A program made the position numbers and the translations under genes. A stretch of DNA of 64,000 bases, taken from the NCBI GenBank assembly GCA_003013855.2, contig PVNU02003892.1, positions 2,108,001-2,172,000 of the forward strand, given 5' to 3'. The notes below the pieces were generated by a model. It had not been told where the DNA came from. It saw nothing but the letters and a program-made list of their open reading frames with translations, and did no database searches. Positions within the stretch are counted from its first letter, which is position 1; each line of letters begins with the position of its first letter. This document shows positions 12,053-23,925 of the stretch, piece after piece. The DNA is from Liriodendron chinense (lineage: Eukaryota; Streptophyta; Magnoliopsida; Magnoliales; Magnoliaceae).

Positions 12053-12817
12053 TGTTGGCGTTTTCCTCCTCATTTTACAAGAGAGAGAGATGACATTTGT
12101 GGTCATTGACTGGTCGTTGCCCCCTGGCTGACCGGTCTGGAATTTTGGCTGAAATCAGCAATGCTTGTTGGACCGTTTTATGTCTAGTCCGACCAGTCAT
12201 CCGATCGGTTAGGGGTCTTGGCCGACTGGTCGACAGTTTTGAGTTTTCTTCAAAAACTCTCTGGACTGTTTTTCCTGTGTGGTCGACCGGTCGACTGTGC
12301 ACGCGGACTGCTACATGCAGTTTCTTAATGGGGCTCTAACTCTTGCAATGGGCTATAAGAAGCTTCCAAGTAGGGATTTAGGAACCTAATTCGGAGTTCT
12401 ATACGTCCAAGGTGAGAGAGAGAGATAGAGAGAGAGAGTGAGAGGAAGCTTGTTGGAAGAGAAGGCTTTGCTTGTGAAGGTAATTTACGGTACAATCAAC
12501 GTCTCAACTCTTCAACGTCCTCGTGCTCAGTGAGATCTCTCAGTTTCTAGTCCTTTTACTATTTATCCATCCCTGCATGCGTGAAAAAGGTTAAATCCAA
12601 GCGGGTTGTGCTTGTGATCGAGGTCGTAAACGATTCTCTTGATAATGGATTGTTTATCTGGACTAGGTCCCGTTGTTTTTACCTCTTTGAAGGTTTTCCA
12701 CATAAAAATCTCGTGTCATGTGGTTTATGATTTGATGTAGTTTATTGCTTTATCATATCCCATAATTCAAGTAGTTTGGGAGGTGAGATCCTAAGGTTTT
12801 GTGAAACATATCCAACA
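12053..12817 (+). repeat. Copia 5' LTR
   Basis: TGTTGGCGTTTTCC at the start, TATCCAACA at the end. TATA-like CTATAAGA at 12353-12360. U3 upstream of it holds GACCGGTC-type words (GACTGGTCG, CTGACCGGTCTGG, CCGACTGGTCGAC, CGACCGGTCGAC) at about 12108-12295. Confidence 0.92.
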
Positions 12818-12821
12818 AAAG

Positions 12822-12833
12822 TGATATCAGAGC
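12822..12833 (+). other. Primer-binding site (initiator tRNA-Met type)
   Basis: TGATATCAGAGC, one change from the TGGTATCAGAGC that complements plant initiator tRNA-Met, four bases after the LTR end. Confidence 0.8.
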
Positions 12834-12872
12834 GCTCAAGTTGTTTGAACGAAAGTGGGATCGGTTTTGAAT

Positions 12873-15800
12873 TATGGAAGGTGGCTCATCAAGGATGATT
12901 AGTCTTAATGGTTCTAACTAGACCATATGGAAGGCTAAGATGGAGGACTTGCTTTATTACAAGGACTTGTATGCTCCAATCTTAGGCATATCAGTGAAGA
13001 TAAAAGATATGCCAGATGATGATTGGAAGAAGTTGGACCGGACGGCGGTAGGGTTCATCAGACAATGGTTGGATGATTCAGTGTTTCACCATATGTCTAC
13101 GGAGACCTACAGCCATTACCTTATGGCAGAAATTGCAAGGGCTGTATGAGAGGAAGACGGTTTGCAATAAGATCTTCCTTATTAGATGACTTGTACGTGA
13201 ATCTCAAGTTCAAGGATAATAGTTCTATGGCTGAGCGTATGAATGAGGTCAGCAATATTGTGAACCAGCTCTCCGCTATAAAGATGGTCCTGGACGATGA
13301 ACTACATGCTTTGCTATTGCTTAGCTCATTGCTTGATAGTTGTGAGACATTGGTGGTGTCCCTAAGTAACTCCGCGCCAGATGAAAAATGTCCATGGAAC
13401 AGGTAACAAGTTGTCTTTAGTGAGGAGACAAGGAAGAAGTCTCAAGGGTCTACTCAGCAAGAGGCCCTTGTAACACAGGATCAAGGGAGAAGAAAGAACA
13501 TAAATGGCGTGAAAGCCCGAGATAAATCCAGAGGCAAGTCTAATGTCAGGAGAGATGTTGAATGTTGGAACTGTGGCAAGAAGAGCCATTATAAAAGTGA
13601 ATATCACAAGAAAAAAGATCAGAAAGGAAAATGGAAGAGAAAAAGAGATGAAGCAGTTTCTACTGCGGTCGCCTCCAATGGCGATGTTATGGTTATTCTC
13701 TCAACAGATCACGATGTTTGTCTCACGACTGCGAATCAGGACACCGATTGGGTGGTCGATTCGGGAGCATTGTTTCACGCAACTCTACGAAGGGATTTCT
13801 TCATAAGTTATAAGCAAGGTAGCTACGGTACAGTGAAGATGGGGAACTCTGGAGTATCTCAGATTGTGGGAGTTTGTGATATTTGTGTGAGGACCGATGT
13901 TGGCTGTACATTAGTTCTAAAAAATGTGAGATATATTTCAGACATTCGCCTCAACTTGATGTCGATGGGAAGGTTGGATGTAGCCGACTATGAGAGTCAG
14001 TTTGTTGGTAGGTACTAGAAGCTCATCAAGGGTTCGATGATCGCAGCAAGAGGGAAGATGTGTTGCACCCTATACAAGACATGTGTCAGTATATGCAAGG
14101 GTGAGTTGAACGCAGCAGAAGATTCAGTGACAGACATGTGGCACAGACGGGTCGACCACATGAGCGAGAAAGGGCTTCAGAAGAAGCACCTCCTTCCAGA
14201 GCTGATAGCTACAACTCTTAAAACCTGTATTGATTGTTTATTAGGGAAACAGTATAGAGTTTCATTTGTAAAGGTTGCTTCTCATGTTAAGAAAATGCAT
14301 GCATTAGATTTAGTTTATTCTGATGTTTGCGTTCCTATGAGGACAAAATCCTTAGGTGGGGCATTGTATTTTGTCACATTTATAGATAATGCATCTAGGA
14401 GGGTTTGAGTTTACGTTTTGAAATCTAAGGATTAGGTCTTTGGTATGTTTAAAATATTTCATGCCATGGTCGAGAGGAGAGACAGGTAGATCATTGAAGT
14501 GCATTCGCACTGACAATGGTGGTGAATACATTGGGGCTTTTCATGAGTATTGTAAGTTCCTAAGTATACAACATGAACAGACGGTACCCAAAACCCCTCA
14601 GCACAATGGTGTATCTGAATGTATGAATCACACCATTGTAGAGAGAATCAGATGCATGTTATCCCATGTGAAAAATTCCAAGATGTTCTGGGGAGAAGTA
14701 ATGCACAGCGGTGTATTTGATAAACAGATCTCCATCAGCCCTATTGAATGGAGAAGTACTTGAGAAGGTGTGGACTGAACTTGATCCTTCGTACAGTTAT
14801 ATCAGGGTGTTTAGATGCAGGGTATCCATTCACGTACCAAAGGACGAGAGGTTCAAGCTCAATATGAAAATCAGGCAGTGTGTGTTTTTAGGGTACGGTG
14901 ATGAAAAATTCGATTCAGATTGTGGGATCTGACCGAGAAGAAGCTCGTCAGGAGCAGAGATATGGTTTTCATCAAAGATCAGTGTATAGAAGACGTTGGA
15001 AAGTCAGAAAAGACCCAGCCCAGTTCAGGTGAGCTGGAAGACATGGATCCGGTTACACCTCCCGTAGTGCCTGATGATGGGGGAGTACAGCAAGGTATAG
15101 AGGACGTGGGAATTCCTACAGAAGATGGACCGAGGGAGCAGCCCCTACTTGATCCACCTGTTGAGCCACAAGTGAGGAGGACATCAAGGGACAGACACCC
15201 ATCCAAGAAGTACTCGCCGCATGAGTACATTATGCTTATTGATGGGGGAGAGCCGAAAGATTATTCTCAGGCCTTAGCCAACGAGCATAAGGGGGAGTGG
15301 TTGAAAGCTATGCAAGAGGAGATGAAATCCTTGCATAAGAACCACACCTATGATATAATGAAATTGCCTGAGGGCAAGAAAACTCTCAAGCAACAAGTGG
15401 GTGTTCAGAAAGAAGATTGAGCAAAAGAATTCATAGATGAAGTTAAAGGCCAGACTTGTAGTGAAAAGTTTTGGTTAGAGGAAATGTATAGATTTCGAGG
15501 AGATATTCTCACCAGTGGTGAAAATGACATTTATACGGACGTTGCTTGGTTGGCGGCTAGCATGGATCTGAAGATAGAGCAGTTAGATGTTAAAACTGCT
15601 TTTCCTCCATGGTGACCTAGAAGAAGAGATCTATATGCACAAACCAGAAGGGTTCAAAGTCAAGGGCAAAGAGCATATGGTGTGTAGGCCTAGGAAGAGC
15701 TTGTACTGAGCTGAAACAAGCTCTGAGGCAATGGTACAAGAAGTTTGACTCGTTCATGTTAAAGCATGGATATGACAGAACAGAGTCGGACTACTGTGTC

Positions 15801-16820
15801 TTCACTCGTAGGTTCTCAGATGGTGATTTCTTAGTTTTACTATTGTACGTTGATGACATGCTCATCATGGGAAAAGACATCAAGAAGATTGACACGCTGA
15901 AACAGAAGTTAGGCAAGTCGTTTGCGATGAAAGACTTGGGCCCGATTAGACAGATCCTAGGAATGGAGATAACCCATGACAAAAGCAGCAAAAAGCTTTG
16001 GTTGTCATAGGAACGGTATATCGAGAAAGTTCTAGAGCGGTTCAATACGAATGCAACGAAACTAGTTAGTACTCCATTAGATAATCACTTCAAATTGAGC
16101 GACAAGCAGTGTCCTAAAACAAATGCAGAGGTGGATGAGATGCATAAGATACCCTACGCCTCGGCAGTAGGAAGTTTAATGTATGCAATGGTGTGTACGC
16201 GCCTAAACATAGCGTATGCGGTTAGTGTTGTCAGCCGGTATCTTGCCAATCCTGACAAAGACCATTGGGCAGCAGTGAAGTGGATACTACGGTATCTGAG
16301 ATGCTCATCTAGGTTGAGCCTATGCTATGGTGATAGAAAACCTGTGTTAGAAAGCTACATAGATGCAGATATGACAGGTGACATAGACTCTAGGAAGTCT
16401 ACATCGGGGTTCGTGTTCACGTTTGCAGGGAGAGCGGTCTCTTGGCAGAGCAAACTACAGAAGGTCATAGCATTGTCGATGACAGAGGCTAAGGTCATCG
16501 CAGTCACAGAAGCATGCAAAGAGATGCTTTGGATGAAGATGCTTCTACAGGAACTTAGCCTGAAGCAGGAGAAGCATGTGGTCTATTGTGATAGCCAGAG
16601 TACGATACACTTGAGCAAGAATCCAAGTTAGCATTTCAAGTCGAAGCATATAGAGATTCGGTATCACCGGATTAGCTATACTTTGGAACAAAAGGTGTTA
16701 CAGCTTAAGAAGGTCCACACGGACGATAACGGGTCAGACATGATGACCAAGACTTTGCTCAAGGGTAAATTTGAGGCTTGTAGAAGCCGGACTGGCTTGA
16801 AGACGGTGAACTTCTCCTGA
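12873..16820 (+). pseudogene. Broken copia gag-pol polyprotein
   Basis: Begins MEGGSSRMISLNGSN after the 5' leader, then meets an in-frame stop at codon 16. Domains in order: gag (12930-13430); zinc knuckle CWNCGKKSHYKSEYHKK near 13563-13615 with the final Cys replaced by Tyr or lost; protease WVVDSGALFH near 13750-13780; integrase zinc region and core (14130-14760; RTDNGGEY near 14507-14530, PQHNGVSECMNHTIVERIR); RT (about 15400-16020; LLYVDDMLI near 15844-15870); RNase H (16350-16630; ADMTGDIDSRKSTSG and KYIA-like SMTEAKVIAVTEA). The reading frame ends TGA at 16818-16820, just before the poly-purine tract. At least six frame breaks or stops interrupt it, including one at 13148 and one at 16009. 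It resembles the Tnt1 group of plant copia elements. Confidence 0.9.
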
Positions 16821-16838
16821 GTCGAAAATGGAGAGATT
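16821..16838 (+). other. Copia poly-purine tract
   Basis: GAAAATGGAGAGA immediately upstream of the 3' LTR; the expected second-strand priming site. Confidence 0.6.
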
Positions 16839-17608
16839 TGTTGGAGTTTTCCTCCTCATGTCAGATGAGAGAGAGAGATGACATTTGTGGTCATAGACCG
16901 GTTGTCGCCGCCTAGCCAACTAGTCTGGAATTTTGGTTGAAATCGGCAATGCTTGCTGGACTATTTTATATCCAGTCTGACCGGTCGTCCGACCAGTTGA
17001 CAGACAGGTCTGAATTTTGAGTTTTCTCCAAAAACTCTCTGGACTGTTTTTCCATGTGGCCAACCGGTCAACGGCGCGCGTGGACTGCTACATGCAGTTT
17101 CCTAATGGGGCTCTAACTCTTGCAATGGGATATAAGAAGGCTTCCAAGTCGGGATTTAGGAACCTAATTCGAAGTTCTACACGTCCAAGGTGAGAGAGGA
17201 AAAAAAAGAGGAAGAGAGGAAGGGAAAGAGAGAGGAAGCTTGTTGGAAGAGGATGCTTTACTTGTGAAGGTAATTCACGGTGCAATCGATATCTCGGCTC
17301 TTCAACGTCCTTATGCTCAGTGAGATCTCTCAGTTTCTAGTCCTTTTATTATTTATCCATCCCTGCGTGAGTGAAAAATGTTAGATCCAAGTGGGTTGTG
17401 CTTGTGATTGAGGTCGTAAACGATTCTCTTGATAGTGGATTGTTTGTTTAGACGAGATCCCATGGTTTTTAACTCTTTGAGGGGTTTCAATGTAAAAATT
17501 TCTTATGTCGTGTGGTTTATGATTTGATTTAGTTTATTGCTTTATCATATCCCATAATTCAAGTAGTTTGGGGGCAAAGTCCTAAGGTTTTATGAAACGC
17601 ACCCAACA
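16839..17608 (+). repeat. Copia 3' LTR
   Basis: TGTTGGAGTTTTCC at the start, CACCCAACA at the end; homologous along its length to 12053-12817. The GACCGGTC-type words in U3 are partly preserved and partly mutated (GACCGGTTG, CTGACCGGTCG, CCAACCGGTCAAC). Confidence 0.92.
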
Positions 17609-17613
17609 TGGGC

Positions 17614-18557
17614 CATAACCCAAAAATAATATATACGGATCCATCCTGATGGGAAGAAAGGGGCCCTAAAAGACAAGTCATTAATTGCTCACATTTGGGG
17701 AGAAAAAGATTCATTTATTAAATGTTCAGGATAGCCTAGTTAAAATAGTTTTTTTTTTATCAATAGCCAATGGATGATCATGGATATGCGCCACCTCTGG
17801 AGGCAGATTCCCATATAATAATAGAGTAACATGATGAAATGAGAGCTTCATGGCTTCACTGTCATTAGTAGCATTTACTTTCATTTCTTTTTGGGATCGT
17901 GCCACGTGCAGTCTCTCTCACGATTTCGGTGTCCCAAAGGAGTTGCATGATACTCTGGCAGCGTCTGAAGCCTGATACACAGGCTCTAGAGATTCAGGTT
18001 AAATCTTGTGGGTGCCCAAGTCACGGTCTGAAAATCAGATTGGTTGAAATAATACTAAACTCTGAATGGCGGACACTCGTTTGTTGAAATAGAACCATTG
18101 GATATTTTTCATTTACCTCCGTTGATAGTCAGATAATCAAATAAACTTCAATTTCGGTTAACAATACATCTATGATGGGAACTATTATTTGGACAGTTTA
18201 ACTTTCTCGTATGGCACCCATGCAATTTAGAAGTGATCTTTGAGAGTCCGCGTATCATCTATTTATCTACCAGAGTATAAATGTTTTTGTTTTTTCTAAT
18301 GTCAGAGTCTGTCTTTTTAAAAACAGCGGAAGACAGCAGGGGATGGGGTCCGTGGAGGAGAGAGATGGGCATTTCCGGTATTAAAGAAGAAAAGTCAGTT
18401 GAAAATGAACTAAACGACACGCTATACTCCATGCCAGTGCACTCAGCAGAAAAAGATACTTTATTAGCTTTTACCAAGCATGGCGCTGTACCGAAATTAC
18501 CCTTCATATCATAGCAAAATTGCCACGAGAATTACTTACCCACGGCAATGCTCCTGA
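17614..18557. other. Intergenic, no gene recognised
   Basis: AT-rich sequence between the copia element and a TIR element. The two frames near 18259-18514 overlap on opposite strands and carry no motif. Confidence 0.5.
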
Positions 18558-19280
18558 TAGAGCTATACACGAGTTATGTAAGCTCGAAATACTTGCGCAA
18601 CTCGGCTTGAAAATGTTCGGCTCGGCTCAGATAGTGAGTTTGAGCCCCGGTCCAGTCAAATTTTAATTGCCCGAATGAATCTAAGTCAAGTATTGAGCAG
18701 GCCACACTCTGACTCGGTTCAACTCATAGAGTGACTTGAAATTGGCTTGATGTGACTCGGCTCAACTTGGATAGTGACTAAGTATAAAGACCAAGAAAAA
18801 AAAAAAAAAATCTAATTTATTCGTTTGAAAAAAAAGTAACTTATGATTGCCCCAGCATCTTAGCCCTAAACTCTCCAAAAAAAATCCTAATATCCCACCT
18901 AGCCCCATTGGACCACCCCATGGCCTATTCAAGCACTCCCTTCATCTCACTCTCAAGAGTCAAGTCTCAGCTCAATGCCACCCACCCCTTGACCTGTCCT
19001 ACGACCTTTCTGTCGTCAAGATGCCTTCCACCCCCTAAGCTGCCCTGCCTGTTTGACGCCAATAATCCATTTCTCTCCTCCATTATTTTACATGAAGTTT
19101 CAAGCGAAAACTCAAATTCAAACTCAACTCGAGAGACTTGAACTTGCTCGATCTACTGATCGAGTAGGTCCACGTTCGACTCGGCTTGGCCGAGTCAAGT
19201 ACCCAGCAGGGGTTTGATGGTTCGAGCCGAACAATGAGCAGGGAAAAGCTCCACTCGAATCGACTCATGTACAGCCCTAC
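18558..19280. mobile_element. TIR element, MITE-like (about 720 bp)
   Basis: The left end AGAGCTATACACGAGTTATG (from about 18558) and the reverse of the right end (AGGGCTGTACATGAGTCGAT, ending about 19278) are imperfect inverted repeats. Inside the ends, words of the type GCTCGAA, GGCTCGGCT and GACTCGGCTTGG occur in opposite orientations on the two sides. Non-coding. TSD not found. GGGCTGTACA-GAGT ends are seen in plant hAT-type MITEs; the assignment is tentative. Confidence 0.55.
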
Positions 19281-19792
19281 TACGGAGTACCTGTTTTATA
19301 CGGTGCATAAGACACTCGAGCTTGTGGGCCCCAACATCTTTTTCGTGTATGTAAAATTCAATCTATCCATCTGGTTCTATCCTCTGTGTTAGGTGTGGAG
19401 GACAAAAATAAGATAAATCCACTTCTCAGATAGGCCACACAACATGGAACAATGGAGATGAGATGCCAACCATAGGTCTGCATCCGAGGCAAGTATGCCG
19501 TTTCCCTTTCATCAAACCCGTTAATTAGGTTCACATCACCACGGTAAAGATAAAATGTAAAAAATTATCCTGATAAAAATCTTATGCGAGCCACATCATA
19601 TGAACTTAGCCGTTTTGGGAGCAATTTTACATTGGTGTAACCTACATTGCATTTCAATCGGGTTTTTATTTAATAAAAATAGTTGAAATAATAGTCCTCA
19701 TCTGATGGACGGATCGGATTTTAGGTATACAACATGGTAGCCCCACAGAGCTTGGATATTTTACGCGCTGCATACAGCTGGTGTTGTCGACG

Positions 19793-19848
19793 ATTCCGCC
19801 AATTTTGTACGAAGAGTGTTCCGCCAATTTTGTACGAAGAGTGTTCAC
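19793..19848. repeat. Tandem duplication, about 27-bp unit x2
   Basis: TTCCGCCAATTTTGTACGAA with its following GAGTG occurs twice head to tail without change, so it is probably recent. Confidence 0.9.
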
Positions 19849-20461
19849 ATGCAACGTTGTATCGGAACTCTAAAATAAAACGTTTTCTTTCCCCTCAACA
19901 TGCCATTTGGTGTGGGTGTGTGTGGTGGGGGTGTGCGTAAAATTAAAAAAAGTGCCATTTGTTGATAATGCAAGATAATGAAAATGGTGGACCCCATCAT
20001 AAAGATTAAGAAGGTTGAAAATCAGAATGATCCTTTCATCAGGTGGGCTACACCATCAAAATCAGTGGACAGTCGATAGTCCAACTCAGCGTAGGTATGT
20101 CGTGTATATGATGAGTGAACTATTCCAATTTTCCCTCCAGGTGAATCACATGGTATGTCTCATCATTTTCACGGCTTGGATGTTCCACTGAAATAATATA
20201 TTAGCAGAGATTAAAAAAAAAAAAAAGATTTTATGGCATAAAAAAAAAAGATTTTCGTTTTCTCAATGGCTTGCTGACTTTTTGCTGACGCGCAGGAGTT
20301 CCTAAAGGTAGTTTCACGGTTCATGATCCAAACCGTTGATACAACGGACCCTCTTTATGGAGGCTGATAGCTGTTAAGGTCCTTCCTTTTAAAGGTGTGG
20401 TTCACTTGATATTTGTATCTGCTTCATTTTTGGGCATTTTTGTGCTCATGCCATAAAATGA

Positions 20462-20568
20462 GCTGGCAAAATGAATGAACTGCATAGATATACAATGCAT
20501 ACATCCAGATGGTGAGCTGGCAAAATGATTGAACTGCATAGATAGACAATGCATACATCCAGGTGGTC
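20462..20568. repeat. Tandem duplication, about 53-bp unit x2
   Basis: The unit from GCTGGCAAAATG to CATACATCCAGRTGGT occurs twice in tandem with a few substitutions. Confidence 0.85.
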
Positions 20569-20597
20569 CCAGCCAAGTCGTGCCCTTAAAATCCGGG

Positions 20598-21075
20598 CGC
20601 GGCTGGGATCCACCAGATCCTGACTGTGGGGCCCACCATGAAGTATGTTACTTACCTCCACACCGTCCATCCATTTTTACATGTTATTTTAGGACACTGT
20701 GAAAAAAATGAAGTAGATCAAAATCTTAGGTGGACCACACCACCGGAACCAGTGGTGAATGAAAACCCACCATTAAAAACTTCTTAATGACTACCGGAAT
20801 GTTTATTTGCCATCCAACTTGTTGATAATATAATAAAAACCTGAATGAATGGACCAAACAAATATCAGCTTGATCCAAAACTTTTGTGACCCACAAGAAG
20901 TTTTTAATTGACAATAACCACTGTTTCCTGCGGTATGGTCTACCTGAGATGTGGATCTGCTTCATTTTCGAGACCACAACATAAAATCATATGTCAAAAC
21001 CGATGGACGGCGTTGATGTAATGAAAATACATCAAGGTGGGCCCCACAGTCAGGGATCCACCGAAGCCGCGAACA
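20598..21075. mobile_element. MITE copy 1 (GTGGGCCCCAC family)
   Basis: The inverted termini contain TGACTGTGGGGCCCACC on the left (20620-20637) and the reverse of AAGGTGGGCCCCACAGTCA on the right (about 21033-21052). The similarity extends outward through GGGATCCACC to CGCGGCT. Interior blocks (TTAGGTGGACCACAC, TTGCCATCCAACTTGTTGAT, AACTTTTGTGACCCA, CCACTGTTTCC) recur in the copy at 24.6 kb. It lies directly upstream of the aquaporin gene, with about 250 bp between its right end and the start codon, so it may supply promoter sequence (inference). Confidence 0.75.
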
Positions 21076-21201
21076 TAAAATCCTTCACATTGTATGATTC
21101 ATTAATGCTAAACGAAATAGACGGTTATGATGAAAAGCATGCCATCGAATTAGTCCAAATTCAGTGGGCTGTCAAGCTGTGGAGAATCTCTTACCCGTGC
21201 C

Positions 21202-21209
21202 TATTTATA
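21202..21209 (+). promoter_or_regulatory. Candidate TATA box of the aquaporin gene
   Basis: TATTTATA in CCTATTTATACTACC, 115 bp upstream of the start codon. It is the only good TATA-like word between MITE copy 1 and the coding region. Confidence 0.45.
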
Positions 21210-21323
21210 CTACCAAAGCAATGCTAGTGCGAAGACAGGCAACGGAGTGCAGAGGAGAAAGAAAAATCGCCGAGTAATCAAGTTGTTTTGGCGATCTTTT
21301 CCTTATCAAAGAGAGAGAGAGAG

Positions 21324-23130
21324 ATGGCGAAGATCGCGTTGGGGAGTAGGCATGAGGCAGCCGAGCCGGACTGCGTCCGCGCCGTGGTTGCGGAACTCGT
21401 CTGCACCTTCCTTTTCGTTTTCGCAGGAGTGGGAGCGGCCATGACAGCTGGTATGTCTTAACGTGCGCACCGCGCGCTCTGTACCATCTTAACGTACGCC
21501 AAGTAGGTTCGTGGACCTGATTGAATCCCACATGATCCAAAGACTCGAGATTCAAAATCCCCAACGATTGAAAATGACGGCTTGGATCTTGTGGGCTTTG
21601 GTCGAGTCCGAGGGCGGAATCAGACCTAACCGCGGGGCCTCAACACAGCCAAGCTCAACGGGGCCAACCAGTTGCAAATGTGAAATCCAATCCGTCGATT
21701 CTAGGCCTTGGGGCAAAAAAACTATCCAGATCCACAACTCAAGTGGGCCACACCGCTGTGAACAATGGCGATGCGATGCCAACCGTGTGTTTGTTTGTGG
21801 GGTCTGCAATTGCAAGTTGAATCGCGTCTAGGGGATGGGTATACGGGATCCAATCCGTTCATCAGGTGGGCCCACTATTTAAAATTTTCATTTTCTTTTT
21901 AAATGATCATTCCCTATTCTTATATATTGACAGCAAAGATGATTGGAGGAGCTGACTCGATCATGGGGTTAACTGCTGTTGCTTTGGCCCACGCATTAGT
22001 AGTGGCTGTGATGATCTCAGCGGGCCTACACATATCCGGTGGTCATCTTAATCCAGCGGTGACTCTGGGTCTTGCTGTCGGGGGCCACATAACCATCTTT
22101 CGATCTATCCTCTATTGGATCGCTCAGATTCTCGGTTCTGTACTCGCCTGCTTTCTGCTCAGGTTTTTAACTGGAGGGTTGGTAAGTCACTTGAGATAAC
22201 ACCGTTCGTTAATTCATCTGTGTAGATGGGGCCCATGGTTTGGTGATCCAAATCGTTGATTTTCTGGGAGACCTTGTGCATGTGGGTTGCCCCAAAATTT
22301 CCCAGGTTGGAAGATCCTAACCATTCGATCAGCGGCCCACAAATGGAGTTTGCCGGGAAGGATCTTGCCTGGTGGGCTAATCTGCTGTGCTGGTGACTTA
22401 ACTCCCTCATGTGATGATCTAAACCATTCTTTTAGAAGTTCCCCCATAGGTTGTCTAGAGGAACTTCTGGATGAACGGGTCGGATCATCACGTGGGGGGC
22501 CAAAAGGGTGAGAAGGGTGTGGAAGATCCTTGCTAGCAAACCTCATCCTCATATATTGGTGGGCCGAAAAGTCAACCAGTTTCATGACAGCCTTAAACAC
22601 AGTAATCAGGACCGACCCTGTTTTGTAAGCTAGGCCTGAAATCTAGATCGGCCCATCTCTACACACCATACTATATAGTGTACATATTTTTGTACACGTG
22701 GACGGCCCAAACAACATGATAATTGAAAATACATTATTTTACATGTGTGCAGGATACTCCAGTGCACACACTGGCTACTGGGGTGGGGTTTGTCCAAGGA
22801 GTGATCATGGAGATCGTTCTCACATTCTCTTTGTTGTTCACTGTCTACGCTACGATGGTTGACCCCAAAAAGCTGATTCCTGTAGGGTTGGGCCCCACGC
22901 TTGTTGGGCTTGTGGTGGGGGCCAATATCTTAGCTGGTGGGCCCTTCTCAGGGGCATCCATGAACCCTGCAAGGTCATTTGGGCCGGCTTTGGCTAGCTG
23001 GGATTGGACTGACCATTGGGTCTATTGGGTGGGTCCCCTTGTTGGTGGAGGTCTTGCTGGCCTTATCTATGAGAACTACTTTATCACAAGAACTCATGTT
23101 CCTCTCCCAAGGGAGGAAGAAGGTTTCTAA
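21324..23130 (+). CDS. TIP4-1: Tonoplast intrinsic protein, TIP4;1-like aquaporin (3 exons)
   Basis: Water/small-solute channel of the vacuolar membrane (MIP family). Exons 21324-21450, 21934-22181 and 22753-23130 join to 753 bp, 250 codons plus stop, the normal TIP length. Both introns (483 and 571 bp) are GT-AG. Two NPA motifs, at residues 82-84 (GGHLNPAVT) and 196-198 (ASMNPARS), mark half-helices B and E. The selectivity-filter positions read from these are His62, Ile184, Ala193 and Arg199. An H/I/A/R filter is typical of TIP4-type proteins, which often pass urea or glycerol as well as water. The N-terminus KIALGSRHEAAEPDCVRA and the tail HVPLPREEEGF also look TIP4-like. The frame is clean, so the gene is probably functional. 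The start is the first ATG after a (GA)n-rich 5' UTR. It is the only clear host gene here. Confidence 0.95.
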
Positions 23131-23689
23131 GGACAATCTCTCCCTTTGTTATGGTGCATCTGGTTGTAGGAGATGTTGTTAAGGGTGTATGTGAGTTTTC
23201 TTTCTTCCTTTTATGTATGCTTGTGTACCTAAACTTATGTAGGTTGGGCGTTTCTATCTTATTTTTAATTTGGTGATTATTGTATGCTTAACCTGTGTAC
23301 TTGAGTTAATTGAAAAGGTGAGTTACTCAATCCATGCTGGCCGATCATGTTGACATAAAGATTCTGTTCATACGGCACACGTGCGCCTCGATCCAAACCG
23401 TTGCAGTTCAGGGGGCATGTTTTGGATACATGTATAAACTGATTGGATGTTCTTGTTGTTGATTGGTTGACCATGAAATGGATGGTTACTATGAAACTGA
23501 TCAATTATGCAAACAAAGAGAGCGGGACAGAGAAGATAAAAGAGAGCCGAATGAAAGGTGCGTGCTGCATACAAAGAGTGAAAATGTCAATAATAGCAAC
23601 CCATCTCAACCTTTTCTGGTTTTATGGTCACTTGAGTTTAGTATGCCTCGTTGCTTGTTTAGTTGTCATCTAACCTGTTCATAAGGTCA
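23131..23689. other. Aquaporin 3' UTR and intergenic DNA
   Basis: The 3' UTR runs at least through the T-rich stretch near 23200-23290; no canonical AATAAA was found. Beyond that, overlapping short frames (23277-23504, 23368-23574, 23443-23684) on both strands have no support. Confidence 0.4.
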
Positions 23690-23925
23690 CAATGACATGG
23701 ATGTAGGGAAACCACAAATATAAGCTTGATCCAAACGTTTTGTAGCCTCAAAGAAGTTTTCAATGGTAGACATTCATTTCACACTGTTTCCTGGAGTGTG
23801 GTCCACTTAAGCTTTGAATATGTTTCAATTTTGGGCTCATGCCCTAAAATGATATGGTAAAATGGATGGACATCATGGATAAAAGACATAAATCACGATG
23901 GGTCCCACATAGTTACTGAGGATGA
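23690..23925. mobile_element. Partial MITE copy (GTGGGCCCCAC family)
   Basis: Shares with copies 1 and 2 the blocks ATAAGCTTGATCCAAACGTTTTG, CACTGTTTCCTGGAG, GTGGTCCACTTAAGCTTTG, CATGCCCTAAAATGAT and the eroded end GGGTCCCACA. Only about half the element is present. Confidence 0.6.

Larger units (their letters stand above)
12048..17613 (+). mobile_element. Full-length Ty1/copia element (Tork/Tnt1-like)
   Basis: Bounded by 765-bp and 770-bp LTRs, both TGTTGG...CCAACA, and by the 5-bp TSD TGGGC at 12048-12052 and 17609-17613. An initiator-Met-type primer site follows the 5' LTR, and gag-protease-integrase-RT-RNase H follow in copia order. The LTRs differ at roughly one base in ten by eye, and the coding region has several stops and frameshifts, so this is an old, inactive copy. 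Confidence 0.93.

Noticed and set aside
22159..22600. Minus-strand frames of 83 and 128 codons
   Set aside because: They lie in intron 2 of the aquaporin gene, in repeat-like sequence, and show no domain.
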